A DNA stretch of 64,000 nt from Prevotella sp. (GTDB lineage Bacteria; Bacteroidota; Bacteroidia; Bacteroidales; Bacteroidaceae): positions 23,918-87,917 of the forward strand of contig JAFUEP010000016.1 of the NCBI GenBank assembly GCA_017470345.1, given 5' to 3'. Shown in pieces: positions 17,728 through 26,236 of the stretch. Within the stretch, counting starts at the first letter, position 1. Each line of letters begins with the position of its first letter. A model generated the notes under the pieces. It had not been told where the DNA came from and searched no databases. It saw only the letters and a program-made list of their open reading frames with translations. Position numbers and translations under genes: made by a program.

Positions 17728-18999
17728 ATGAAGATACTACTCTTAGGCAGCGGCGGCCGCGAGCACGCACTGGCATGGAAGACGGCTCAAAGCGAGCGAG
17801 TGGAGAAACTGTTCATCGCCCCAGGCAACCCCGGCACGGCTCAGGTGGGCACGAACGTCAACATCAAGGCTGACGACTTCGAGGCCATCAAGCAATTCGT
17901 CTGCGACGAGCACATCGACATGGTCGTCGTAGGTCCCGAGGACCCGCTGGTGAAAGGCATCTACGACGAGCTGAAGCAGGACGGGCGGACGGCCCACGTC
18001 GCCGTCATCGGCCCGTCGAAGGCCGGCGCCGTGCTCGAGGGCTCGAAGGACTTTGCCAAGCGGTTCATGCAGCGCCACCACATCCCCACGGCCCGCTATG
18101 AGACGTTCGACGGCGAACACCTCGACGAGGGGCTCCGCTTCCTCGAGACGCTCCAGCCGCCCTACGTGCTGAAGGCCGACGGCCTCTGCGCCGGCAAGGG
18201 CGTGCTCATCCTGCCGACGCTCGACGATGCCCGTAAGGAGCTCCGTGAGATGCTTGGCGGCATGTTCGGCAATGCATCTTCGCGCGTGGTCATCGAGGAG
18301 TTCCTCAGCGGCATTGAGTGCTCCGTCTTCGTGCTGACCGACGGCGAGCACTACAAGATTCTGCCCGAGGCCAAGGACTACAAGCGCATCGGCGAAGGCG
18401 ACCAGGGACTCAACACGGGCGGCATGGGCTCCGTCTCGCCCGTCCCGTTCGCCACGAAGGAGTGGATGCAGAAAGTGGAAGACCGCATCATCCGTCCGAC
18501 CGTGCTTGGACTGAAAGATGAGGGCATCGTCTATAAAGGCTTCATTTTCTTTGGGTTAATCAACGTCGGCGGCGAGCCGATGGTCATCGAATACAACTGC
18601 CGCATGGGCGACCCCGAGACCGAGTCGGTCATGCTGCGACTGAAGTCTGACATCGTCGACCTCTTCGAGGGCGTGGCCCAGGGCGACCTCGACCGCCGGC
18701 CCATCACGTTCGACGAGCGGGCTGCCGTCTGCGTCATGCTCGTCTCGGGCGGCTATCCGCAGAGTTACAAGAAAGGCTATCCCATCAGTGGCATCGACCA
18801 GGTGGAGGGCAGCGTCGTCTTCCATGCCGGCACGACCCTGAATGCCGACGGACAGGTGGTCACCTCCGGCGGACGCGTCATCGCCGTCTCGTCCTATGGC
18901 AAGGACAAAGCCGAAGCCTTGCGCCGCTCGTTCGAGGGCGCCCAGAAGATTGCGTTCACTGACAAGTATTTCCGTCGCGACATCGGCGCCGACCTGTGA
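17728..18999 (+). CDS. purD: Phosphoribosylamine-glycine ligase
   Basis: This 423-residue cytoplasmic ATP-grasp enzyme joins 5-phosphoribosylamine and glycine with ATP to give GAR, the second step of de novo purine synthesis. The N-terminus [17 protein letters not shown] and APGNPGTAQ are diagnostic, as are [25 protein letters not shown] (ATP-binding), [15 protein letters not shown] and [17 protein letters not shown] (metal-binding acidic residues). Length matches the family. Its stop codon overlaps the start of the next gene by three bases (18997-18999), so the downstream membrane proteins are probably translationally coupled. Confidence 0.97.
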   Translation: MKILLLGSGGREHALAWKTAQSERVEKLFIAPGNPGTAQVGTNVNIKADDFEAIKQFVCDEHIDMVVVGPEDPLVKGIYDELKQDGRTAHVAVIGPSKAGAVLEGSKDFAKRFMQRHHIPTARYETFDGEHLDEGLRFLETLQPPYVLKADGLCAGKGVLILPTLDDARKELREMLGGMFGNASSRVVIEEFLSGIECSVFVLTDGEHYKILPEAKDYKRIGEGDQGLNTGGMGSVSPVPFATKEWMQKVEDRIIRPTVLGLKDEGIVYKGFIFFGLINVGGEPMVIEYNCRMGDPETESVMLRLKSDIVDLFEGVAQGDLDRRPITFDERAAVCVMLVSGGYPQSYKKGYPISGIDQVEGSVVFHAGTTLNADGQVVTSGGRVIAVSSYGKDKAEALRRSFEGAQKIAFTDKYFRRDIGADL

Positions 19000-19943
19000 A
19001 AAGACTCCAGAACAAGATAGCCGAGAGCGGACTGCTGCTGCCCGCAGCCGCACTCATCGGCGTCGTCTCGGTGGCTGCCAGTCTGCTCGGGGCCCTGCCC
19101 ACGTATGAGGGCTGGGCCTCGCTGGCGTGCTTTGCCTTGACGGCCTATATCATGGTCGAGATGAGCAACGCCAACGCACTGATCCGCGTGCGCAGCCGCA
19201 TGGTGACCAGCACGTTCATCATCCTCTCAGCTGCGGCGGGATTCCTCATCGGGCCCATCCCGCCCGTGGTCACCCAGCTCTCCTTCGTCGCCGCCAGCCT
19301 CATCATCTTCACCACCTATCAGGACCGCCAGGCTTGGGGGCGCACCTTCTACGCCTTCTTCTTCATCGGACTGGCTTCGTGCACCTTCGTCCAGACGTTC
19401 ATGCTCGTCCCCCTGCTGTGGATTCTCATGGCCACACAGCTCCAGTCGCTCAGCTGGCGGTCATGGCTGGCGTCGCTGATGGGCATCGCCACGCCCTACT
19501 GGCTCATGCTCCCCTGGCTCATCTTCGAGGGCGACTTCACCCTCTGGACAGCCCATGCCGAACGTCTCATGACGCTCCACACGCCTTTCGACCTCTCCGT
19601 CGTCAGCCTCCCGCAGATCCTCATCTTCGTCTTCACCCTCGTCCTCAGCATCATCGGCATGGTCCACTTCTGGAGCCGCAGCTATGAGGACAAGATCCGC
19701 ATCCGTCTGCTCTACGGCCTCTTCACAACGATGACCTTCGCCTGTGCCGTCATGCTCGTCGTCCAGCCACAGCACTATGCCACGCTGATGCGACTCATGA
19801 TCGTCTTTGCCAGCCCTCTCATCGCCCACTTCTTCACCCTCACCTCGTCGCGGCTGACCAATGCCCTCTTCATCGCCGCCATCGCCTTGGCCGCCGTCAT
19901 CGGCGTGCTCACTCGGCTATGGCCACTCCTCACGACCGCATGA
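18996..19943 (+). CDS. Polytopic inner-membrane protein of unknown function (DUF6427-like)
   Basis: The gene starts with GTG at 18996, overlapping the purD stop. The 315-residue product is mostly hydrophobic with about eight to ten predicted transmembrane segments, for example [20 protein letters not shown], and no charged catalytic motif. Similar proteins follow purD in other Bacteroidales, which is why the DUF6427-like label is given, but the function is unknown. It overlaps the next gene by four bases (ATGA at 19940), forming a purD-membrane-membrane operon. Confidence 0.75.
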   Translation: MKRLQNKIAESGLLLPAAALIGVVSVAASLLGALPTYEGWASLACFALTAYIMVEMSNANALIRVRSRMVTSTFIILSAAAGFLIGPIPPVVTQLSFVAASLIIFTTYQDRQAWGRTFYAFFFIGLASCTFVQTFMLVPLLWILMATQLQSLSWRSWLASLMGIATPYWLMLPWLIFEGDFTLWTAHAERLMTLHTPFDLSVVSLPQILIFVFTLVLSIIGMVHFWSRSYEDKIRIRLLYGLFTTMTFACAVMLVVQPQHYATLMRLMIVFASPLIAHFFTLTSSRLTNALFIAAIALAAVIGVLTRLWPLLTTA

Positions 19944-20383
19944 CCGACCTGCTCGCGCAATATGGCTACTGGGGCATGCTCGCCGCCGCCTTCCTTGCCG
20001 GCAGTTTCTTCCCCTTCTCCAGCGAGGCCGTCATGCTGGCCCTGCTGGCCACCGGGCTCGACACCTGGCAGCTCGTCGTCTACGGCACCGTGGGCAACGT
20101 GCTCGGCTCCGTCGTCAACTACTTCATCGGCAGTCTCGGCCGCACCGAGTGGATCGAGCGCTATCTGCACGTGGGGCCCGAGAACCTGCGCAAGGCCGAG
20201 CGCTTCATGGCCGGCCGCGGCGCATGGATGGGCTTCTTCGCCTTCCTGCCCGTCCTCGGCACAGCCATCGTCATCGTCCTCGGCCTCATGCGGGCCAACC
20301 CGCTGATCACACTCGTCAGCATCGCCATAGGCAAATTCCTCCGCTACCTGCTCCTACTCTACGGCGCCGACCTCATCATCTGA
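19940..20383 (+). CDS. YqaA/DedA-family inner-membrane protein
   Basis: The preferred start is the ATG at 19940, which overlaps the previous stop and gives [20 protein letters not shown]; an ATG at 19919 would add seven residues inside the upstream gene. The 147-residue product has FLAGSFFPFSSEAVMLALL and GNVLGSVVNYFIG, typical of small YqaA-type SNARE-associated (DedA-like) proteins that act in membrane lipid or proton homeostasis, plus FLPVLGTAIVIVLGLMRAN near the end. Its last 30 bases overlap the convergent HU-like gene on the other strand. Confidence 0.82.
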   Translation: MTDLLAQYGYWGMLAAAFLAGSFFPFSSEAVMLALLATGLDTWQLVVYGTVGNVLGSVVNYFIGSLGRTEWIERYLHVGPENLRKAERFMAGRGAWMGFFAFLPVLGTAIVIVLGLMRANPLITLVSIAIGKFLRYLLLLYGADLII

Positions 20384-20809
20384 CGAGTCGTCGTCTGACT
20401 GGTCGGCCACCCAGAACTTCAGGCCCTCCAGCAGCGGATAGCGCATGCGGCGCGAGCCCTCCTCGCGATGGCCGACGGGCAGGAATCGGCAGAGGATGCG
20501 CTTGATGTGGCGGCGGGGGTCGAAGTCGTCCGGACTGTCGAACAGTTCGCTGCGCACCGAATAGCTGAATCGCCCCAGGTCGCCCAGCACCACCGTGTAG
20601 CCGTTAGCCATCTGCTGCTTCATCACGTCGACCACATCGATGAGCACCGCCAGGGCCGTGCCCCGCGACATGCCGGCACGCCGTGCCAGCAGCTTCGAGA
20701 TGTCGTCGAGGTCGACCTCATCCATTTTCTTCGTCTTGGCAAACCATTTGCCGTCGATCTCCTTGTTCTTGCTGTCCTTGTGTCTGTAGAGTTTCAATGC
20801 GATTGCCAT
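20354..20809 (-). CDS. HU-like DNA-binding protein, Bacteroidetes histone-like family
   Basis: The 151-residue product starts AIALKLYRHKDSKNKE and contains VDLDDISKLLARRAGMSRGT, DVMKQQMANGYTVVLGDLGRF and a positively charged arm region. These match the Bacteroidetes HU-related family that carries an N-terminal extension and an acidic tail (here ADQSDDDSSDDE). It should bind and bend DNA and help organise the nucleoid. The 3' end overlaps the convergent YqaA gene by 30 bases, so each gene's end is antisense to the other. Confidence 0.88.
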   Translation of the reverse strand: MAIALKLYRHKDSKNKEIDGKWFAKTKKMDEVDLDDISKLLARRAGMSRGTALAVLIDVVDVMKQQMANGYTVVLGDLGRFSYSVRSELFDSPDDFDPRRHIKRILCRFLPVGHREEGSRRMRYPLLEGLKFWVADQSDDDSSDDEVGAVE

Positions 20810-20990
20810 AGCGTAATAATTTTGTTTGAATGGTTTAACGTCAATTATCAGGAAATGGCGCTTCTTGAAAGTAATATACCCCTATATTACCATCGAGAAC
20901 GGGCACTTTCCGTTATAATATGCCCCCAAATTGGGGGAGTCATTCTTTGGTTGTCAGTTGCTGAAAGAGGATGGCTTGGGCTGTCTGTTC

Positions 20991-20998
20991 TATCTTTG
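20991..20998 (+). promoter_or_regulatory. Orphan -7 element TATCTTTG
   Basis: This consensus-like element points rightwards into the repeat region and has no protein-coding gene after it on the same strand. A GACCGC/GCGGTC stem-loop begins at its last base. Confidence 0.4.
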
Positions 20999-21044
20999 AC
21001 CGCAGAGCTTCGGTAGCGGTCTGGTATATTTCAACGCCCCCTGG

Positions 21045-21066
21045 CCCCCTCTAATCTTAGAGGGGG
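21045..21066. repeat. Palindromic repeat copy 1 (CCCTCTAAnnTTAGAGGG)
   Basis: A 22-base near-perfect palindrome preceded by TCAACGCCCCC (21031-21041). It has the same orientation as the copy at 21670 and the opposite one to the copy at 21170. Confidence 0.85.
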
Positions 21067-21146
21067 AATTAGTTACCTCTGTCGCTGATATGTCAGCAGC
21101 AGGGCTTCACGACTCCCCCATCCGATGCAGGTCTAACCGGCTCCCC

Positions 21147-21207
21147 ATCCGATGCAGGTCTAACTAACTCCCCCTCTAAGATTAGAGGGGGTTAGGGGGC
21201 GTTGACA
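21147..21207. repeat. Left arm of inverted repeat bracketing the DUF559 nuclease core
   Basis: About 60 bases comprising CCGATGCAGGTCTAAC, the palindrome at 21170-21191 and GGGGGCGTTGACA. It is the reverse complement, with a few differences, of 21654-21714. Two 27-base units (ATCCGATGCAGGTCTAAC) precede it from 21112. Confidence 0.8.
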
Positions 21208-21887
21208 CCCCGCCGACCATTGACTCCTCGCGGACCATTGGCTCCCCGCGGATCTTGGACGCCCTCTGCCACTTCTGCCTGCACCTGCAATATGCTATTG
21301 ATGATTGCCTCCGGCTGTTGGAAGACCAGTTTGTTTTCAAACCGCAAGGTGCGGATGCCATACTTTTGCAGCAGTTCTTCGTCGCGAGCCAGATCGTGCT
21401 CGGGCATGGCCCCATAGTAATGGTAGTTGCCGTCAAGTTCGATGGCAAGTCTCAGGGCAGGACAGTAGAAGTCGAGGATGTGTGGGCCTACGGAGAACTG
21501 ACGTCGGAACTGAAGGCCCCCCACCTGCTTTGCCCTGAGATGTCTCCATAGCGCACCCTCTGCGGGTGTGCCGTTGGTGCGGAGATTGCGGCGGAGAGAT
21601 TTCATGTCCCTGGTGTTCATGACATGATCAGTCGTCAAAGGCACCTCGGCGGTTGTCAACGCCCCCCGGCCCCCTCTAATCTTAGAGGGGGAGTTGGTCA
21701 GACCTGCATCGGACGAGGAGTTGGTCAGACCTGCATCAGAGGGGTAGCTGGCTTGACCTGCATCGGAGAGGGAGCTGGTTAGACCTGCATCGGAGGGGGA
21801 GCTGGTGTCACCTTTCTCGTAGCCCCTGCCTGCCCACCTCTTTGCGAAGTCGGCCGCAGCTGCCGCCTGCTGTCTTTCAGTATTCAT
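21192..21887 (-). CDS. DUF559 (VSR-like) endonuclease-domain protein with repeat-encoded termini
   Basis: The ATG at 21887 is chosen because a TATCTTTG promoter element sits at 21921-21928 and the longer frame would start inside it. The 231-residue product has a DUF559 core from about residue 93 to 202: SLRRNLRTNGTPAEGALWRHL, GLQFRRQFSVGPHILDFYCP, LRLAIELDGNYHY and IRTLRFENKLVFQ. The D and ELDG residues fit a PD-(D/E)XK / VSR-like nuclease fold. The N-terminal region is encoded by 27-base DNA repeats (SDAGLTNSS type) ending in SPSKIRGGRG, and the tail DPRGANGPRGVNGRRGVNAP is also repetitive. The same repeats flank the gene in inverted order, so gene and repeats appear to belong together. Confidence 0.8.
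   Translation of the reverse strand: MNTERQQAAAAADFAKRWAGRGYEKGDTSSPSDAGLTSSLSDAGQASYPSDAGLTNSSSDAGLTNSPSKIRGGRGALTTAEVPLTTDHVMNTRDMKSLRRNLRTNGTPAEGALWRHLRAKQVGGLQFRRQFSVGPHILDFYCPALRLAIELDGNYHYYGAMPEHDLARDEELLQKYGIRTLRFENKLVFQQPEAIINSILQVQAEVAEGVQDPRGANGPRGVNGRRGVNAP
21654..21714. repeat. Right arm of inverted repeat, inside the DUF559 coding sequence
   Basis: Contains TCAACGCCCCC, the palindrome at 21670-21691 and GGTCAGACCTGCATCGG; it mirrors 21147-21207. Confidence 0.8.
21684..21810. repeat. 27-base tandem repeats encoding SDAGLTNSS units
   Basis: Four units of 27 bases containing ACCTGCATCGGA and GGAGCTGGT variants follow one another on the top strand; read on the minus strand they encode nine-residue repeats at the N-terminus of the DUF559 protein. 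Confidence 0.85.
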
Positions 21888-21920
21888 TATTATATGATAA
21901 TGTATAGTCGTTTCTGAGTG

Positions 21921-21928
21921 CAAAGATA
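21921..21928 (-). promoter_or_regulatory. -7 element TATCTTTG for the DUF559 gene
   Basis: CAAAGATA on the top strand gives TATCTTTG on the minus strand, 33 bases before the ATG at 21887. Confidence 0.65.
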
Positions 21929-22036
21929 AACAAAAAGAGCGAAAAAGAAGTGACGATGCAAGGAAAAAGTCATTTAAAAATCTTTAAGGCGCGGCAATTT
22001 GTTGGCCCTGCGTTATCGTGTGTGCATACTTTTTTG

Positions 22037-22044
22037 TAACTTTG
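22037..22044 (+). promoter_or_regulatory. -7 element TAACTTTG for the GT117 gene
   Basis: TAACTTTG 45 bases before the ATG at 22090 fits the consensus and shows that the longer reading frame from 22018 is not the true start. Confidence 0.65.
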
Positions 22045-22089
22045 CAGGCGCAAACAAGCATTTTAACGTTAAAACATATCTTTTGTAAG

Positions 22090-25000
22090 ATGAAACAATT
22101 TCGCCTTGTGGACAACGTCGTGGGCTGGCTGACCTTCCTTATCGCCGCCTTCGTCTATTGCTCCACCATCGAGCCGACAGCCTCGTTCTGGGACTGCCCT
22201 GAGTTTATCACTACTGGTTACAAGATGGAAATTGGCCACCCGCCTGGCGCACCCTTCTTCATGTTGACGGCCAACCTGTTCTCGCAGCTGACGAGCGACC
22301 CGACGCAGGTGGCGCGCATGGTCAACACGATGAGTGCCCTGCTGTCGGCCACGTGCATACTGTTCCTCTTCTGGACCATCACCCATCTGGTGCGCCGGCT
22401 GTTCATCGACCGCTGGGAGGAGCTCTCAGTGGCCAAGATGGTGGCCATCGAGGCCTCCGGACTCGTCGGTGCACTGATCTACACGTTCAGCGACACGTTC
22501 TGGTTCTCAGCCGTCGAGGGCGAGGTCTACGCCTACTCGTCGGCCTTCACGGCCGTCGTCTTCTGGCTCATCCTGAAGTGGGAGGACCATGCCGACGAGC
22601 CTCACTCTGACCGCTGGCTAGTGCTCATCATGTACATGACGGGCCTGTCGATCGGTGTCCACCTGCTCAACCTGCTCTGTCTGCCGGCCATCGTGCTCGT
22701 GTGGTACTACAAGCGCTTTCCGCAGGCCAACCTGAAGGGCTCGCTCGTGGCCCTCTGCGTCTCGTTCGTCATCCTCGCCGCCGTGCTCTACGGCGTCGTG
22801 CCCGGCATCATCACCGTCGGCGGATGGTTCGAGCTGCTGTTTGTCAACGTGCTCAACATGCCGTTCAACACGGGTCTCTACGTCTACATCGTGCTCCTCG
22901 TCGGCACCGTCATCTGGGCCATCTGGGAGACGCAGCATGCCACGGAGAAGAACTTCAAGCGCCAGAACATCGCCTTCATCGCGTCGTTCGCCCTGCTCGG
23001 CGTGCCCTTCTACGGCTTCGGCTTCTCGGCCGTCGTCATCGGCATCATCGTGCTGGCCGTGCTGGGCTACGTCCTGTTCCGCCGCTATCAGAAGCAGCCG
23101 CTCGTCTCGCCCCGCCTGAAGAACACGGCCCTGCTCTGCATGCTGATGCTCATGATCGGCTACTCGACGTATGCCGTCATCGTCATCCGCTCGGCTGCCA
23201 ACCCGCCCATGGACCAGAACTCGCCCGAGGACATTTTTACGCTCGGCAACTACCTCAGCCGCGACCAATACGGCTATCGCCCCCTGCTCTGGGGACAGGC
23301 CTACTCGTCGGAATATGAGATCACGGACGACGGACACATCAAGATGGACGACGGCGCACCCATCTATCAGCGCCGCGAGAAGGCTTCGCCCGACGAGCCC
23401 GACCGCTACTTCATCGTCTCGACAAAGGACAAGCCCCGCTACGCGCAGAACATGCTCTTCCCCCGCATGTACTCGTCGTCGCAGAACCCCGGCGCCAACC
23501 ACGTCCAGTTCTATCAGGACTGGCTCGGAGGCATCAAGGGCTATCAGCGCCCCTCGAACTACCGCCAGGGCGACTACGTGACGATTCCCACGCAGTGGGA
23601 GAACCTCCGCTTCTTCCTCAGCTATCAGTGCAACTTCATGTACTGGCGCTACTTCATGTGGAACTTCGCCGGACGACAGAACGACATCCAGGGCAACGGC
23701 GAGCTCGAGAAGGGCAACTGGATCACCGGCATACCCTTCATCGACAACGCACGACTGGGCGACCAGTCGCGACTGCCCGACGTGCTGAAGCAGAACAAGG
23801 GCCACAACGTCTTCTACTGCCTGCCGCTCATCCTCGGACTGATCGGACTCTTCTGGCAGGGCATGATGCGCGGACAGAAGGGCATCAAGCAGTTCTGGGT
23901 CGTCTTCTTCCTCTTCTTCATGACCGGACTGGCCATCGTCGTCTACCTCAACCAGACGCCCTTCCAGCCGCGTGAGCGCGACTATGCCTACGCCGGCTCG
24001 TTCTATGCCTACGCCATCTGGTGCGGCATGGGCGTGGCCGCCATCATCTCGATGCTCAACAGGCTGCTGAAGAAGAAGGAGAGCCTCGTCGTCTCGGCAC
24101 TGGCCGGACTCGTCTGCCTGCTCGTGCCCCTGCAGATGGCCTCGCAGACGTGGGACGACCACGACCGCTCGGGCCGCTACACATGCCGCGACTTCGGACA
24201 GAACTACCTCATGTCGATGCAGGAGGAGGGCAACCCCATCGTCTTCACCAACGGCGACAACGACACCTTCCCACTCTGGTACAATCAGGACACGGAGGGC
24301 GTGCGCACCGACGTGCGCGTCTGCAACCTCAGCTACCTGCAGACCGACTGGTACATCGACCAGATGCGTCGGCCTGCCTACGACTCGCCCTCGCTGCCCA
24401 TCACGTGGAGCCGACTGGAGTATTGCTCCGGCACGAACGAGTCCGTACAGGTTGACCCGCGGCTGAAGCAGGAGGTGCTCAAGTTCTATCAGCAGGACCC
24501 CGAGGGCGCCCGCAAGTCGTTCGGCGATGAGCCCTTCGAACTGAAGAACATCCTCAAGTACTGGGTGCGCTCCTCGAACAAGGACCTGCAGGTCATTCCG
24601 ACCGACACCGTCTACATGACCATCGACAAGGAGGCCGTGCGCCGCAGCGGCATGAAGCTGCAGGGCGACTCCATCCCCGACCGCATGGTCATCTCGCTCA
24701 AGGGCCTCAGCTATCTCGACAAGAGCAAGCTGATGATGCTCGAGCTCATCGCCCAGGCCAACTGGGAGCGGCCCATCTACGTGGCCTACACCGTCGGACA
24801 GGAGAACTACATGAACCTCGGCGACAACTTCGTGCAGGAGGGACTCGTCAACCGCATCACGCCCTTCACCACCAACATCGACGGACGCCCCGTCGAGGGC
24901 ATGACCGACTTCGATGCGGAGAAGACCTACCACAACGTCATGCACCGCTTCAAGTTCGGTGGCATCAACGCTGACGACATCTACATCGACGAGACCGTCA

Positions 25001-25437
25001 TGCGCATGTGCTACACCCACCGCCGGCTGATGGTCAAGCTCGCTATGGAGCTCGCTCTCGAGGGCAAGGACAAGGAGGCCCTCGAGGTGCTCGACCGCTG
25101 CCAGGAGGAGATACCCTCCAGGAACGTGCCGCACGACTATCAGAGCAGCTCCATCGACATGGCCCGCGTCTACGCCGCTCTCGGCCAGAAGGACAAGGCC
25201 CGCGTGGTGCTCGAGGACATGTGGACGAAGTCGGTGCAGTATGTCGACTACTACTGCTCGCTCCCCGCTCAGGCCTTCAAAAACAGCCAGCAGAACTGCC
25301 GCATACAGTTCTACATCATGCAGAGCATGCTCGACATTGCCAGCGACGTCGACACCAAACTGGCCGACACGTTCACCAACCAGCTGCAGCAGTCGATGGG
25401 ACTCTTCATGAGCAAGGGGGGAAACCTGAGGAATTGA
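22090..25437 (+). CDS. DUF2723 (GT117, TMEM260-like) membrane glycosyltransferase
   Basis: Starting at 22090 the product has 1115 residues. The first part is a GT-C-type membrane domain with about ten or more transmembrane helices and the signature SFWDCPEFITTGYKMEIGHP followed by PGAPFFML early in the protein, characteristic of DUF2723. The second half is soluble and includes NGDNDTFPLWYNQDTEGVRT, conserved in this family, and near the end a TPR-like helical pair (MELALEGKDKEALEVLDRC). Eukaryotic relatives (TMEM260) mannosylate proteins, and the bacterial family is classed GT117, so a role in protein O-glycosylation at the inner membrane is likely but the donor and acceptor are inferred. The stop codon lies inside a heptamer repeat that continues to the next gene. 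Confidence 0.88.
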   Translation: MKQFRLVDNVVGWLTFLIAAFVYCSTIEPTASFWDCPEFITTGYKMEIGHPPGAPFFMLTANLFSQLTSDPTQVARMVNTMSALLSATCILFLFWTITHLVRRLFIDRWEELSVAKMVAIEASGLVGALIYTFSDTFWFSAVEGEVYAYSSAFTAVVFWLILKWEDHADEPHSDRWLVLIMYMTGLSIGVHLLNLLCLPAIVLVWYYKRFPQANLKGSLVALCVSFVILAAVLYGVVPGIITVGGWFELLFVNVLNMPFNTGLYVYIVLLVGTVIWAIWETQHATEKNFKRQNIAFIASFALLGVPFYGFGFSAVVIGIIVLAVLGYVLFRRYQKQPLVSPRLKNTALLCMLMLMIGYSTYAVIVIRSAANPPMDQNSPEDIFTLGNYLSRDQYGYRPLLWGQAYSSEYEITDDGHIKMDDGAPIYQRREKASPDEPDRYFIVSTKDKPRYAQNMLFPRMYSSSQNPGANHVQFYQDWLGGIKGYQRPSNYRQGDYVTIPTQWENLRFFLSYQCNFMYWRYFMWNFAGRQNDIQGNGELEKGNWITGIPFIDNARLGDQSRLPDVLKQNKGHNVFYCLPLILGLIGLFWQGMMRGQKGIKQFWVVFFLFFMTGLAIVVYLNQTPFQPRERDYAYAGSFYAYAIWCGMGVAAIISMLNRLLKKKESLVVSALAGLVCLLVPLQMASQTWDDHDRSGRYTCRDFGQNYLMSMQEEGNPIVFTNGDNDTFPLWYNQDTEGVRTDVRVCNLSYLQTDWYIDQMRRPAYDSPSLPITWSRLEYCSGTNESVQVDPRLKQEVLKFYQQDPEGARKSFGDEPFELKNILKYWVRSSNKDLQVIPTDTVYMTIDKEAVRRSGMKLQGDSIPDRMVISLKGLSYLDKSKLMMLELIAQANWERPIYVAYTVGQENYMNLGDNFVQEGLVNRITPFTTNIDGRPVEGMTDFDAEKTYHNVMHRFKFGGINADDIYIDETVMRMCYTHRRLMVKLAMELALEGKDKEALEVLDRCQEEIPSRNVPHDYQSSSIDMARVYAALGQKDKARVVLEDMWTKSVQYVDYYCSLPAQAFKNSQQNCRIQFYIMQSMLDIASDVDTKLADTFTNQLQQSMGLFMSKGGNLRN

Positions 25438-25468
25438 GAATTGAGAGTTGAGAGTTGAGAATTGAGAA
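25433..25468. repeat. Intergenic heptamer array (GAATTGA/GAGTTGA)
   Basis: Five heptamers fill the whole space between GT117 and the deacetylase and supply the TGA stop codon of GT117. Confidence 0.85.
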
Positions 25469-25472
25469 CTAA

Positions 25473-26087
25473 GTGTTCATAGAGCAACCTGCCATCTATC
25501 TCCGATGGCTCTATCCGAGAGCCTACTGGCGAATGGACCGTCGCGAAAGGTCAGTCTACCTGACCTTCGACGACGGCCCAATCCCTGAGGCTACGCCCTT
25601 CATCCTCGACACGCTCAGCCACTACGGCATCCACGCCACCTTCTTCTGCGTCGGCGACAACGTACGCAAATACCCACAGCTCTTCCAGCGCATCCTCGAC
25701 GAAGGGCACCAGGTGGGCAACCACACCCACAACCACATCAGCGGCGCACGCCACACCCTGCGCACCTACAGCTACAACGTCGAGAAGGCCAACGCCTACA
25801 TCCACAGCCGCTACGTCCGGCCGCCCCACGGATGGATGCGTCTCGACCAGTATGCCTGGCTCAGCCGGAAGTACAAGATCGTCATGTGGGACGTCGTCAC
25901 CCGCGACTACTCCCGCTGGCTGTCGGCCGACGACGTCTTCAACAACGTCCGCCGCTACACCCGCCCAGGCAGCATCATCACCTTCCACGACTCGCTCAAG
26001 TCGATCGACAAGCTCCGTACGGCGCTGCCCCAAAGCATCGAGTGGCTCATAGCTGAAGGCTACTCGTTCAAGACATTTGAGAAGTGA
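25473..26087 (+). CDS. Polysaccharide deacetylase (NodB/CE4 family)
   Basis: The gene begins with GTG at 25473, directly after a heptamer array, and encodes 204 residues without an obvious signal peptide. The NodB domain shows all main motifs: TFDDGP (motif 1, around residues 30-35), HTHNHISGA (zinc histidines), RPPHGWMRLD (motif 3), WDVVTRDYSRW (motif 4) and FHDS (motif 5). It should remove N- or O-acetyl groups from a glycan such as peptidoglycan or a surface sugar. It lies 35 bases after GT117 and is probably in the same operon. The stop codon (TGA at 26085) is formed by the following heptamer repeat. Confidence 0.88.
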   Translation: MFIEQPAIYLRWLYPRAYWRMDRRERSVYLTFDDGPIPEATPFILDTLSHYGIHATFFCVGDNVRKYPQLFQRILDEGHQVGNHTHNHISGARHTLRTYSYNVEKANAYIHSRYVRPPHGWMRLDQYAWLSRKYKIVMWDVVTRDYSRWLSADDVFNNVRRYTRPGSIITFHDSLKSIDKLRTALPQSIEWLIAEGYSFKTFEK

Positions 26088-26236
26088 GAAGTGAGAGGTG
26101 AGAAGTGAGAAGTAAAAGGTTGAAAAAGAGATATGAAAAGTATGATTAGTTCTGACGATAATAAAGACGCCACGAATGCAGACGAGTCATCAGCCTGCAA
26201 CACTAATTATACTTCTCACTTCTCACTTCTCACTTC
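26081..26236. repeat. Second hairpin element with heptamer ends and TATGATTAG core
   Basis: The left end (26081-26114) is made of GAGAAGT/GAGAGGT heptamers, then ATATGAAAAGTATGATTAGT at 26131-26150, a unique middle, and CTAATTATA followed by TCACTTC heptamers to 26236. Inner and outer parts are inverted with respect to each other and match the element at 6748-6815. It abuts the coding sequence of queG. Confidence 0.75.

Larger units (their letters stand above)
20810..21191. other. Gene-free stretch with palindromes, a promoter-like element and repeat copies
   Basis: No convincing gene lies here. It holds a CCCCCAA-A-TTGGGGG palindrome (about 20924-20938), a TATCTTTG element at 20991-20998 followed at once by a GACCGC/GCGGTC stem (20998-21022), and two copies of the palindromic repeat described around the DUF559 gene. 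Confidence 0.6.

Noticed and set aside
22618-25134. An 838-codon minus-strand frame opposite GT117
   Set aside because: Same shadow effect; no domain, and the plus-strand product is a full family member.
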